Assembly: GCA_031259505.1 (NCBI GenBank)
Contig: JAIRLL010000042.1
Span: forward strand, 1 to 6,170
Source: Tannerella sp.
GTDB taxonomy: Bacteria > Bacteroidota > Bacteroidia > Bacteroidales > Tannerellaceae
DNA: 6,170 bases
Reading direction: 5' to 3'
Part shown: positions 1-5,941 of the stretch, piece after piece
Position numbering within the stretch: the stretch's first letter is position 1
Layout: each line of letters opens with the position of its first letter
Position numbers and translations under genes: made by a program
Notes under the pieces: generated by a model
What the model was told of the DNA's origin: nothing
The model's database searches: none
What the model saw: the letters and a program-made list of their open reading frames with translations, nothing else

Positions 1-137
1 GGCGCAACCGTCATCTCGCCGGCTTTTACGGTGGAAACGGAACCTGTGAGATTTCCTTTCCGTTGCGTACCGTATCCGATTACGACGACTTCTTCCAGCG
101 CTCGCGCATCTTCTATAAGCCTGATTATAGGCAAATT
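1..137 (-). pseudogene. Out-of-frame continuation of SusC/RagA TonB-dependent receptor (plug start, partial)
   Basis: This stretch has no start of its own. Read on the minus strand from 137 it gives NLPIIRLIEDARALEEVV followed by VIGYGTQRKGNLTGSV and then STVKAGEMTVA. The EDxxxLEEVVVIGYGTQ segment, followed by K-x-x-L-T-G-S-V, is the hallmark of SusC/RagA receptors at the junction between the CarboxypepD-like domain and the TonB plug. It is therefore the direct continuation of the protein encoded at 136-777, shifted by one base. The frames rejoin if one G of the G8 run at 139-146 is removed. The remaining receptor (most of the plug and the 22-strand barrel) would lie beyond position 1. I see no second frameshift or stop in the 45 readable codons, so the damage, if real, is a single event. 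Identity is sure; whether the gene is truly broken is not. Confidence 0.8.
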
Positions 138-777
138 ACCCCCCCCAGGCGGATAATACGCTTATTTCCTGCGTAATATATCCGATGAAGGATACTTGCA
201 GCGTCGCATTCTCCGGCACTGTCAATGCGAATTTTCCTTCCACATCGGTGATTGTCCCATTAGCGGCGGCGCCTTTCTCCACGACATTTGCTCCGATGAC
301 CGGCTCGCCCCGCTCGTCAACTACCGTGCCGGTGATGCGTCGTCCCTGCTGGTTCGCATCCGGACGGTGAATGACGCCCGCGTTTCCGGGGCGTTTCCCT
401 GCGGGATAAATCAGTATCAGGTTGTTTTCCGTAATTTCATACCCGACGGTTTCATCCCCAAGCAATTGTTCCAGTATCGTTTCCACGGTTTGATTCTTCA
501 GACGAACGGACACTTTCCTGTCCAGATTGATCTGTTCCTTTTCATAGATAAAGCGAAATTCAGACTGGCTTTCAATCTGATAGAGCGCTTCCTTGATGGA
601 CTGATTCTGCAGGTTCAAGGTCAGTTTTGTCCGCTGCGAATAGGCCGTAGCCGATACATGTACACAAAAAACGATCAACGCTAAAGTTGTCAGTTTCATA
701 ACAGATAAAATCCTTTTTAATGCCGGGCGCTTATTTTTTCTCTGCCCCGGCCTCGTGTTTTTAATTTTAAAATTCAT
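136..777 (-). CDS. SusC/RagA-family TonB-dependent receptor, N-terminal part with STN signalling domain (frameshifted)
   Basis: This is the N-terminal part of an outer-membrane receptor that imports oligosaccharides or other large ligands with TonB energy and signals to a FecR anti-sigma factor. Residues 1-48 are a long basic leader and signal peptide (MKLTTLALIVF core, end near ATAYSQ), usual for STN-type SusC proteins. About 50-125 is the secretin/TonB short N-terminal (STN) domain, with IKEALYQIESQSEFRFIYE and the VETILEQLL helix. About 147-206 is a CarboxypepD_reg-like domain (GTVVDERGEPVIGANVVEKG, then VSFIGY). The frame then stops at residue 213 just after AWGG, at a G8 run. Full receptors have roughly 1,000 residues or more, and the expected continuation is found one frame over at 137-1. 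The ATG at 777 is preceded by A/T-rich sequence and no clear Shine-Dalgarno. Its place downstream of a sigma/FecR pair fits autoregulated control. The ligand cannot be told; no SusD or glycosidase gene is in the window. Confidence 0.88.
   Translation of the reverse strand: MNFKIKNTRPGQRKNKRPALKRILSVMKLTTLALIVFCVHVSATAYSQRTKLTLNLQNQSIKEALYQIESQSEFRFIYEKEQINLDRKVSVRLKNQTVETILEQLLGDETVGYEITENNLILIYPAGKRPGNAGVIHRPDANQQGRRITGTVVDERGEPVIGANVVEKGAAANGTITDVEGKFALTVPENATLQVSFIGYITQEISVLSAWGG
139..146. repeat. Homopolymer tract G8 (minus strand) at the SusC frameshift
   Basis: Eight C on the plus strand (eight G in the coding strand) lie exactly where the SusC reading frame breaks. With eight G the frame reads TGG GGG GGG TAA and ends. 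With seven G it reads through into the plug-domain signature. With nine it meets another stop (TAA) after CTA. Runs of this length are prone to slipped-strand change and also to sequencing error. Confidence 0.9.
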
Positions 778-784
778 ACATTTG
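777..784 (+). promoter_or_regulatory. Candidate plus-strand -7 element (TACATTTG) for an antisense RNA
   Basis: TACATTTG fits the Bacteroidota primary-sigma -7 consensus TAnnTTTG. It lies on the plus strand, overlapping the receptor start codon (minus ATG at 775-777). The upstream -33 TTTG box is poor: positions 752-757 read CTCGTG. The expected transcription start would be near 790. Weight comes from the strong terminator facing the same way 64 bp further on (848-882). An eight-base motif can occur by chance in A/T-rich DNA, so this is tentative. Confidence 0.35.
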
Positions 785-790
785 CAATTT

Positions 791-882
791 GATTATTAGT
801 TACTATTTGTTTTTCTAAGCACATTAAATTAATTGTCAAAAATCCCTGCGGGAAATGTAGCAGCATTTCCCGCTTTTTTTTT
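791..882 (+). ncRNA. Candidate cis-antisense small RNA opposite the susC-like leader
   Basis: No open reading frame of note occupies this plus-strand stretch. It is bounded by a TACATTTG promoter element (777-784) and by a textbook intrinsic terminator (848-882), giving a predicted RNA of about 90 nt. It would be complementary to the whole mRNA leader of the SusC-like gene on the minus strand, between the FecR gene and the receptor start. Cis-antisense RNAs at this place, such as DonS of Bacteroides fragilis, are known to repress susC-type operons governed by ECF sigma/anti-sigma pairs; that is knowledge of relatives. The start coordinate is an estimate from promoter spacing. The alternative is that the hairpin merely ends sigma/FecR transcription on the minus strand. 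Confidence 0.42.
848..882 (+). terminator. Intrinsic terminator, plus-strand orientation
   Basis: A perfect 10-bp stem (GCGGGAAATG at 848-857, CATTTCCCGC at 864-873) with a six-base loop TAGCAG is followed at once by nine T (874-882) on the plus strand. In the minus direction the same stem is preceded by nine A but followed only by AGGGATTTTTG, a weaker tail. It may work both ways and separate the sigma/FecR transcript from the receptor gene. The best orientation is plus, although no plus-strand protein gene lies upstream. Confidence 0.78.
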
Positions 883-914
883 ACGTTTGCTTTTTTATTT
901 TTCCATAGGCATTT

Positions 915-1898
915 TTATTTAGAAGTTATGTTGATATTTTTCCCGCTCACTTGATACTTGATTTTGCTCAGCCGCACCAGGACGTTCAGAACGTCCGTAA
1001 TGCTTTCTTCCTGCAGCACACCGTTGTAATGAATAGTTTCGCCGATGTTTCCGTGAAGGGTGATTTGCACATCGTAGTGCCGTTCCAGTTTTTTACAGAC
1101 CTCCGACAGCGACATTTCATCCATATACAGTTTATTGCTCACCCATCCGCAGGCATGGGAGAGAAGGCCTTTTTCTTTTTTCAATTCATTTGTTTTCAGG
1201 TCGTAGAGCGCCATTTCTCCGGCATTCAGATGCAGATTCGCCGAATTGTGCGACAGTTCGACGCTTCCTTCCAGCAGGGCGGTTCGGACGCGGGCGTCTT
1301 CTTTGTAGGCGCAGAGATTAAACGTCGTCCCCAGCACCTTGATTTGCAATCCGTTTGCCGTATTCACCATAAACGGATAATCGTCTTTGGCGACTTTGAA
1401 GAAGCCTTCGCCCTGAAAATAGATTTCGCGTATCTTTTTCTTCCGGTCGAAAGAATAGCCGAGGCTGGAGCCGGCGTTCAGTTTCACGACGCTACCGTCC
1501 GGCAACGTCATTTCCGAACGGCTGCCGTTTTCGACCGCCATGTGTAGCGTAGTATGCATGTCTTTTTCAAAAATACCTGAATAAGAGAGCGTCATAAAGA
1601 GCGCCACAGTTGCGGCTGCGCCTGAAACGGCATAAATGAAACGGGTGAAACGCTTCCGGAATCGTTCTTTACGCTGATTGATTTTGTTTATCTTTTCCCA
1701 TGCAAGCGTCCGGTCGAAGACGTCCATTTCCATAAAGTAACGCGATTCTTCCCAGATTTTTTTGTATTTCATAAAGTCAGCTCTGTTTGATTCACCGGAA
1801 GCCAGCCATTCCGACAGTACCGGATCGTCCACGCTATTGTTGCTTCCGCCAAGCAGATATTCAACAATATGGAGCCCTATGTGCTTATTTTCTTCCAT
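915..1898 (-). CDS. FecR-family anti-sigma factor with C-terminal DUF4974-like domain
   Basis: This is an inner-membrane anti-sigma factor that holds the neighbouring ECF sigma factor and receives the signal from the STN domain of the outer-membrane receptor. Numbering from the ATG at 1898 (327 residues): 1-85 is a cytoplasmic sigma-binding part with the usual W and F-x-x-Y/W positions (EWLASGESNRADFMKYKKIW) and a basic stretch KERFRKRFTRF. Residues 86-108 form one membrane span (FIYAVSGAAATVALFMTL). About 115-215 is the periplasmic FecR domain, with TLPDGSVVKLNAGSSLGY, FQGEGFFKVAKD, PFMVNT, VLGTTFN and ALLEGSVEL. About 255-325 is a DUF4974-like domain (LYMDEMSLSEVCKKLERHYDV, IHYNGVLQEESITDVL). 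The frame is open further upstream to a TTG at 1955, but the added 19 residues are unlike the family, so the ATG at 1898 was chosen. There is no clear Shine-Dalgarno, which is common in this phylum. It lies 116 bp after the sigma gene, with no terminator between. Confidence 0.93.
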   Translation of the reverse strand: MEENKHIGLHIVEYLLGGSNNSVDDPVLSEWLASGESNRADFMKYKKIWEESRYFMEMDVFDRTLAWEKINKINQRKERFRKRFTRFIYAVSGAAATVALFMTLSYSGIFEKDMHTTLHMAVENGSRSEMTLPDGSVVKLNAGSSLGYSFDRKKKIREIYFQGEGFFKVAKDDYPFMVNTANGLQIKVLGTTFNLCAYKEDARVRTALLEGSVELSHNSANLHLNAGEMALYDLKTNELKKEKGLLSHACGWVSNKLYMDEMSLSEVCKKLERHYDVQITLHGNIGETIHYNGVLQEESITDVLNVLVRLSKIKYQVSGKNINITSK

Positions 1899-2014
1899 GA
1901 TGTATCTGTTTCGTTTATTTATAAGACACATCCCGGATAAAAAAGTACCTGCCAAAATGCAATTTTTTTTTCTTCCCCGGTTTTAGGGAAATTCAAAGAT
2001 TCAAGGATTCGGAA

Positions 2015-2575
2015 TCACCAGGACATGTCTTTCAGTTCGAGGCATCGTCTGAGTTTTTGCAGCGACATCCAGATTTGATTTTTAACGGTTTGCAAAGAGA
2101 TATGCAGTTTTTCGGCAATATCTTTCTGTTTCAGTCCGTTTATCCTGTCCAAGAGTAAAATCTGCCTGCTGCGGGCGGGCAGTCGGTTCAGGCAGTCATA
2201 CAGCGCGACTCTAAATTCGCCGGTTTCCAGCGAATGATCTTCTTCATAAAGCGGCGGTGCATCCATCCGTTCCAGCAGCATCCGGTAGCCGGTTTCTTTA
2301 CGGATATGATTCAAGGTCATGTTTTTGGCCATCCTGTACAGGTAGCTTGAGACCTGGCCGTTTATTTCCATCTTTTTACGATGCGACCACAAATGCAGAA
2401 AAAGTTCCTGTACAATGTCTTCCGCATCGTCGCGGTTGGTCACAAGCCCGTACACGAATTGACACAGCGACTTGTAATATCGTACAAACAACTGATTGTA
2501 ACACATGTAATCATCATTTCTGATACCATTCACTAACGAGGTATCGATTTCATCAAGTTTATTTTTGTCTTCCAT
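2015..2575 (-). CDS. ECF-type RNA polymerase sigma factor (Bacteroidota FecI-like)
   Basis: This 186-residue extracytoplasmic-function sigma factor directs RNA polymerase to its target operon, very probably the SusC-like operon two genes on, when released by the FecR protein. Region 2 spans about residues 23-92, with the core-binding signature NRDDAEDIVQELFLHLW and YLYRMAKNMTLNHIRK. Region 4 spans about 123-178, with LNRLPARSRQILLLDRINGL and the helix-turn-helix KQKDIAEKLHISLQTVKNQIWMSLQKLR, which reads the -35 box. Length is normal for the family and nothing is missing. The ATG at 2575 has GGGGA six bases upstream, supporting this start. It is followed by the FecR gene (116-bp gap) and preceded by a promoter-like element at 2598-2605, so it probably begins a transcript separate from the lipoprotein gene upstream. 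Confidence 0.95.
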   Translation of the reverse strand: MEDKNKLDEIDTSLVNGIRNDDYMCYNQLFVRYYKSLCQFVYGLVTNRDDAEDIVQELFLHLWSHRKKMEINGQVSSYLYRMAKNMTLNHIRKETGYRMLLERMDAPPLYEEDHSLETGEFRVALYDCLNRLPARSRQILLLDRINGLKQKDIAEKLHISLQTVKNQIWMSLQKLRRCLELKDMSW

Positions 2576-2597
2576 ATTTTCCCCGATATTAACAAGG

Positions 2598-2605
2598 CAA
2601 AATTA
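2598..2605 (-). promoter_or_regulatory. Candidate -7 element (TAATTTTG) for the sigma/anti-sigma genes
   Basis: On the minus strand TAATTTTG matches TAnnTTTG and lies 22 bases before the sigma ATG. A TTTG box exists upstream but 30 bases away, longer than the usual 19-21, so the -33 half is not convincing. A small palindrome, CCGGA-TTT-TCCGG at 2616-2628, falls in the spacer between the two elements and could bind a regulator. Confidence 0.42.
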
Positions 2606-2641
2606 CATGAAAGTTCCGGATTTTCCGGCGTTTTGCAAATG

Positions 2642-2680
2642 AAAAAAACTTTTTACAGAGGAACAGTTCAGTTACTGTTC
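2642..2680 (-). terminator. Weak terminator candidate at the end of the lipoprotein gene
   Basis: On the minus strand GAACAGT (2680-2674) and ACTGTTC (2667-2661) form a 7-bp stem whose loop carries the stop codon TGA. A run of seven T (2648-2642) follows, but only after 12 unpaired bases, which is further than in a standard intrinsic terminator. It sits where the transcript from the 5846-5877 promoter would be expected to end. Confidence 0.28.
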
Positions 2681-3612
2681 ATTTCCAGATACTGCTCCAC
2701 CGCAGGAATCGAAGTATCCCGAAGTATGACAGTTTTGTTTTTGTCCAGCAAATAAACCGACGGAATCGCCCGCAGAACGTATGTTTCATTACTGTCTATT
2801 TCCGTGTTATAATCAAAACCGTTCAACCACGACGGAGGTATTTCGTGCAGATGTTTTTTCCATTCGTCCAATTGTTTGTCGGGATAGATTGCGAGTATTT
2901 GCAGGCGGTTTCTGCGTTGCATTTCCTTGATGGCAGCAGATTTTTCTATCATGTCTATCAGTGCGATACAGGCATTGCATCCCGGATTGTGAAATATCAG
3001 CAAGACGTATTCCGACCGGATTGCCGACAGTGTCTGCCTTTTTCCCGCGGCTGTTTGATAATGAATCTCCGCGGCGGGTGTGCCCGGGCGATTTTTTTGC
3101 AGATCATTCCACATCATTTTCAGGCGTATTTTCCGCGAGTCGTTCACCATTTCCGATGCAAGCAGGCGTTCCAGCGCCGGCATAAAAAGTTCGTCGTTGT
3201 GCATGGGCGAATTGGCCTCGTAAAGATAACGTTCCAGGTTGGCGGCGAAAAACGCATGTGCGGCAGAATCGCTTTCCGCCAAATCTATCAGATGCACAAT
3301 TCCTTTGCTTGCCACGTCATAGCGTGCATACGAGATGATGGCGATATAATTGACCAGCGCCTGTTCCGTGACGGTAGCCGCGCTGCCGACATTGACCGTA
3401 TCGCGAAAGTCGAAAAGATCCCAATAGTGCATGGCCATATATTCGGCTCGCGCCTGCGGATCGACATAAAGAGACGGCACTTTCACCATCGGGAACTCAC
3501 GCTGCTGCTGTCTCACCGCATTTGCCTGACGGTTTTCCTTGCAGCCGTACAAAAACATCATGCATGTCGCAACAACCGGCAAGCAGACTGCCTTCCACAA
3601 TACTTTTCGCAT
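2668..3612 (-). CDS. DUF5106-like lipoprotein with C-terminal thioredoxin-fold domain
   Basis: This is a predicted envelope lipoprotein with a redox-type fold. Counting from the TTG at 3621, the signal peptide ends in the lipobox LYGC with Cys27 as the lipidated residue. About 45-185 is an alpha-helical region of the DUF5106 kind (YMAMHYWDLFDF, VTEQALVNYI, RYLYEANSPMHND, and MWNDLQKNRPGTPA leading into the fold). About 186-312 is a thioredoxin-like domain with LLIFHNPGCNACIALIDMIE, giving the Cys215-x-x-Cys218 pair (CNAC), and a cis-proline loop AIPSVYLLDKN (Pro287). The TTG start would add only MDL, so I prefer the ATG at 3612, preceded by TTTTGGATCTC and giving 314 residues. The role is probably thiol-disulfide exchange or redox sensing in the periplasm; the substrate is unknown. 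The gene follows the OmpA-like gene by 44 bp with no visible promoter, suggesting one transcript. The lipobox is followed by KEN, a poor match to known surface-export signals. Confidence 0.85.
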   Translation of the reverse strand: MRKVLWKAVCLPVVATCMMFLYGCKENRQANAVRQQQREFPMVKVPSLYVDPQARAEYMAMHYWDLFDFRDTVNVGSAATVTEQALVNYIAIISYARYDVASKGIVHLIDLAESDSAAHAFFAANLERYLYEANSPMHNDELFMPALERLLASEMVNDSRKIRLKMMWNDLQKNRPGTPAAEIHYQTAAGKRQTLSAIRSEYVLLIFHNPGCNACIALIDMIEKSAAIKEMQRRNRLQILAIYPDKQLDEWKKHLHEIPPSWLNGFDYNTEIDSNETYVLRAIPSVYLLDKNKTVILRDTSIPAVEQYLEMNSN

Positions 3613-3656
3613 GAGATCCAAAAGATTCGGTTATTCAGTAATTTATCTCTCCGATG

Positions 3657-5159
3657 TTATTTCTCCCGTCTGCCGGTAGAAGGTTTATTGCCGCGCACTC
3701 GCGCCAGTTCGCGCAAGTTGTGAGTCGCCTCGTTCACACCTGCCGCCTGCGCTCTCAGCAGATGCGTCTCCGCCTCTTCGTAATCGCCGTCGTACATATA
3801 CAATACACCCATACAGTTGTCATATTCAGGCGAATCGGTATTCTCTACCTTGTCCAGATATTCGCGTCCGAGTTCGACGTCGCCTTCAGCCAGCGCTGCT
3901 GCTGCGGCATTAATATTTGCTATATCGTTGTTCGGGAAATGGTTGCGCGCCGTGAGCAACGTCTCGTTAAATTCGCGACTGCCTTCGGGATATGTGCGCG
4001 CCACCTGATACATCTCGTTCTGGCTCAGCAATTTTGGCTTTTCCTTGATTCGTCTCTTGCCTTCTTCGAGCGTAAAGTCGCGGACAACGTAATTAATCTG
4101 GCAGTCCACCCTGCGCAATTTAGGATACAGGTCGCGATAAATCTTCTTGTAAGGCGCGCCGCCTCCGAGATTTTTTATCAACTGTTCGCGCCTGTCCAAA
4201 TCATATTCGCGTTCGATGATTGCCAGGATATCCCATTTCATGGGCAGCATGTAATACATATCCTGTACCATCCGTTTCAGGCCGTCCCAGTCTTCGCCGC
4301 CGACGCCTGTACGGAACAGTCCGGAGGGGATTGTACTCATTTGCACGAAATATTCGCGCATGGCCTGCGCCCGTTTGAACGAGAGTTCGTAGTTCAGTTT
4401 TTGCGAACCTTCGGGCGACGCGTAACCGCGCATCTCGACGCCGGTCACTTTCACGTCGGGGTCGGTAGCCACGAGCACAATCATTTGATTTATCTTGTCC
4501 AGTTCGCCGCGGTTTCCGCGGAAATTGGGGAGAATGACGCTTTGTCCCTGCGGGAAATCGAGATACGCTTCTCCTATTTCGTAGCGGATTTTCTCTTTTT
4601 CTTTTTCGGGCGTAAGATAGCGGAACTGCGGGTTTATCTCCACCTGTTTCCCGGAGGTCTTTGCCGTTGCAACCTGCTGAGCCGGAGCGCCGCAGCATCC
4701 GAACGCCTCCTCGCGGATTTGCAGCGTGGCGCCGTCCATCCATACTTTAAACGGCACCGTGACGTGGTAGGGTATCTGGCTCCTGGTTTTCCTGTCGAAT
4801 CTTTCTACTTTATAAACCGGCGTCCGCATGTTCACTTCGTAGTTACTCACGGCTTCGAGAGGCGTCCCGTTCAAGTCTTTTTCCCTGACATCCAGCTTAT
4901 AGCGCAGTTTGCTCTTGAGAATAAGTTTCGGCAACTCCATCTTGTTTTTCCCCGACACGAGTATCGGCGTATATATCAGGCTCTCCACCGATTTCATATT
5001 CAGCGCGCTCACGTCGAACGTCAGGTCTACCACCATTGAACTTCCCGTTTGTCCGAGTTTTTCGGACGACACTTTCACACGCAATTGAGCCTGTGCCGTG
5101 GAACATGCCGACAGCAATAGCAAAATCAGGCAACTGAGTTTTAATTTCTGCATTTTCAT
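3657..5159 (-). CDS. DUF3868 / OmpA-like outer-membrane-associated protein with TPR-like C-terminus
   Basis: This is a 500-residue exported protein of the type paired with DUF3575 proteins in Bacteroidota. Residues 1-25 are the export signal. It contains both a lipobox-like LSAC (Cys19) and a signal-peptidase I site AQA-Q (24/25), so the anchoring is undecided. About 25-150 is a DUF3868-like beta-rich domain (SMVVDLTFDVSAL, YTPILVSGKNKMELPKL, VPFKVWMDGATL). About 195-360 is an OmpA-like domain with RGYASPEGSQKLNYELSFKR (244-263), then RAQAMREYF and the family insert GGEDWDGLKRMV ... FPxLRR-like YPKLRRVDCQINYVV. The Asp that binds peptidoglycan in OmpA is replaced in GYASPEGS, a common variant in this phylum. 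About 400-490 looks like TPR helices (AAAALAEGDVELGREYLDKV, YMYDGDYEEAETHLLRA). A vicinal Cys155-Cys156 pair is unusual. AAAGGA nine bases before the ATG supports the start; it is 16 bp after the DUF3575 gene. Relatives occur in fimbrial loci; the exact role is unknown. Confidence 0.9.
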   Translation of the reverse strand: MKMQKLKLSCLILLLLSACSTAQAQLRVKVSSEKLGQTGSSMVVDLTFDVSALNMKSVESLIYTPILVSGKNKMELPKLILKSKLRYKLDVREKDLNGTPLEAVSNYEVNMRTPVYKVERFDRKTRSQIPYHVTVPFKVWMDGATLQIREEAFGCCGAPAQQVATAKTSGKQVEINPQFRYLTPEKEKEKIRYEIGEAYLDFPQGQSVILPNFRGNRGELDKINQMIVLVATDPDVKVTGVEMRGYASPEGSQKLNYELSFKRAQAMREYFVQMSTIPSGLFRTGVGGEDWDGLKRMVQDMYYMLPMKWDILAIIEREYDLDRREQLIKNLGGGAPYKKIYRDLYPKLRRVDCQINYVVRDFTLEEGKRRIKEKPKLLSQNEMYQVARTYPEGSREFNETLLTARNHFPNNDIANINAAAAALAEGDVELGREYLDKVENTDSPEYDNCMGVLYMYDGDYEEAETHLLRAQAAGVNEATHNLRELARVRGNKPSTGRREK

Positions 5160-5175
5160 CGCTTTATATCCTTTC

Positions 5176-5802
5176 TTATTGTAACATGAATACTGCGGTT
5201 ATGCCCGCTTTGGTCGGCCCTAAATAGTGCATGACGCTTTTTGAAATCACCGGAGTACATTTGGCGCAATCGTATTTGCTGAATTTCAAATAAGTATAAC
5301 CGACCCCCAGCGTAAATTCGAGGCTGAAGCGGCTGCTGAGCAGCCAGTGGTAGCCATACGAAACGCCCGTGCCGCCTCCCCATCCTTCAAAACGTTTGTT
5401 CTGAATACCATCGTTGTGGTGGTCGCCCCATCCGTCGGGAAGGAAAGACAGTCCGCCGATATTGTAATTAAGATAATGGGCGTGCAGGCCGAAAAAATGC
5501 CTGTTAAACTTTTCGCACAGCCACCAGCGCAATTCGGGTTGCACCATGAAATGCTTGAATTTTCCGTCATAGCTTGCACTTTCATCAACCTTGCCACTCG
5601 CATCTATTACCTTATGGGGAAATTTCCACGGATTGTAATTTACGCCGATGTCCAGCGTCAATCTATCCGACAAGGCATATTCAAGACCCAGGTTGATCGT
5701 GGTAGTCGCATCGAAAAGCACATTGCTTTTTAGAGCAACATTTTGGCAGAAACAATTGATACTCAATAGTCCCGCCCCTATCATAAATACCCATTTCTTC
5801 AT
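5176..5802 (-). CDS. DUF3575 family outer-membrane beta-barrel protein
   Basis: This 208-residue exported protein is built of short amphipathic strands ending in a C-terminal strand GITAVFMLQ, consistent with a small outer-membrane barrel. Residues 1-20 are a signal peptide (hydrophobic FMIGAGLLSINCF, cut near CQ-N). The body starts NVALKSNVLFDATTTINLGL, a typical DUF3575 opening, and continues with LTLDIGVNYNPWKF, VQPELRWWLCEKFNRHFFGL, GLHAHYLNYN, FEGWGGGTGVSYGYHWLL, LEFTLGVGYTYLKFSKYDCA and YLGPTKAGI. A CxxC motif (Cys179, Cys182) lies in the loop before the last strand and recurs in the family. It is first in its transcript, 44 bp after a strong promoter element (5846-5853), with GGAA shortly before the ATG. 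It precedes its usual DUF3868 partner by 16 bp. Such pairs are linked to fimbria or surface assembly in Bacteroidota; no direct function can be read from the sequence. Confidence 0.9.
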   Translation of the reverse strand: MKKWVFMIGAGLLSINCFCQNVALKSNVLFDATTTINLGLEYALSDRLTLDIGVNYNPWKFPHKVIDASGKVDESASYDGKFKHFMVQPELRWWLCEKFNRHFFGLHAHYLNYNIGGLSFLPDGWGDHHNDGIQNKRFEGWGGGTGVSYGYHWLLSSRFSLEFTLGVGYTYLKFSKYDCAKCTPVISKSVMHYLGPTKAGITAVFMLQ

Positions 5803-5845
5803 AACGATTCCATATTATTTAAATATCACTATCCATATTTACGGG

Positions 5846-5877
5846 CAAAGATATTATTTTTTTTGTTAGAGAACAAA
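5846..5877 (-). promoter_or_regulatory. Bacteroidota-type promoter of the DUF3575 transcript
   Basis: On the minus strand TTTG (5877-5874) and TATCTTTG (5853-5846) are separated by exactly 20 bases, matching the TTTG-N19-21-TAnnTTTG consensus of the Bacteroidota primary sigma factor at every fixed position. The predicted start near 5839 leaves a leader of about 37 nt before the DUF3575 ATG. An A8 run lies in the spacer. Confidence 0.78.
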
Positions 5878-5941
5878 TTTATTTGATTTCCCCGAACTGC
5901 GCTGTGCTTGTTCGGGAGCGGCGGGGACTTCGGGGACAATG

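Noticed and set aside
815..836. TTGACA-like sequence (minus strand) as a classical -35 box for the receptor gene.
   Set aside because: No matching -10 at 17 bases (AGAAAA instead), and Bacteroidota primary sigma factors do not use this consensus. The receptor promoter could not be placed.
1899..1955. Longer FecR start at the TTG (1955) adding 19 residues.
   Set aside because: The added residues do not resemble FecR N-termini, while MEENKHIGLHIVEYLLGG from the ATG at 1898 does.
1987..2010. Three imperfect 8-base units (GGAAATTC, AAAGATTC, AAGGATTC) just after the sigma stop codon.
   Set aside because: Short, imperfect and A/T-rich; compatible with chance, and no link to a promoter or operator could be shown.
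2845..3723. Plus-strand open frame of 292 codons opposite the lipoprotein gene.
   Set aside because: The minus strand holds a lipobox and a thioredoxin CNAC domain. The plus-strand product is His/Phe/Arg rich without any family features.
4507..4521. CCGCGG-TTT-CCGCGG hairpin inside the OmpA-like gene.
   Set aside because: Falls within the conserved coding segment NFRGNRGEL and is explained by codon choice; no sign of a regulatory role.
4201..4743. Minus-strand frame of 180 codons inside the OmpA-like gene.
   Set aside because: Alternative frame of a well-supported gene; the product is very Arg rich, as expected for a frame-shifted reading.
3654..5039. Long plus-strand open frame of 461 codons opposite the OmpA-like gene.
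   Set aside because: The minus-strand protein has clear domains (DUF3868, OmpA-like RGYASPEGS, TPR-like repeats). The plus-strand translation has no recognisable motif and is a shadow of GC-biased codons.
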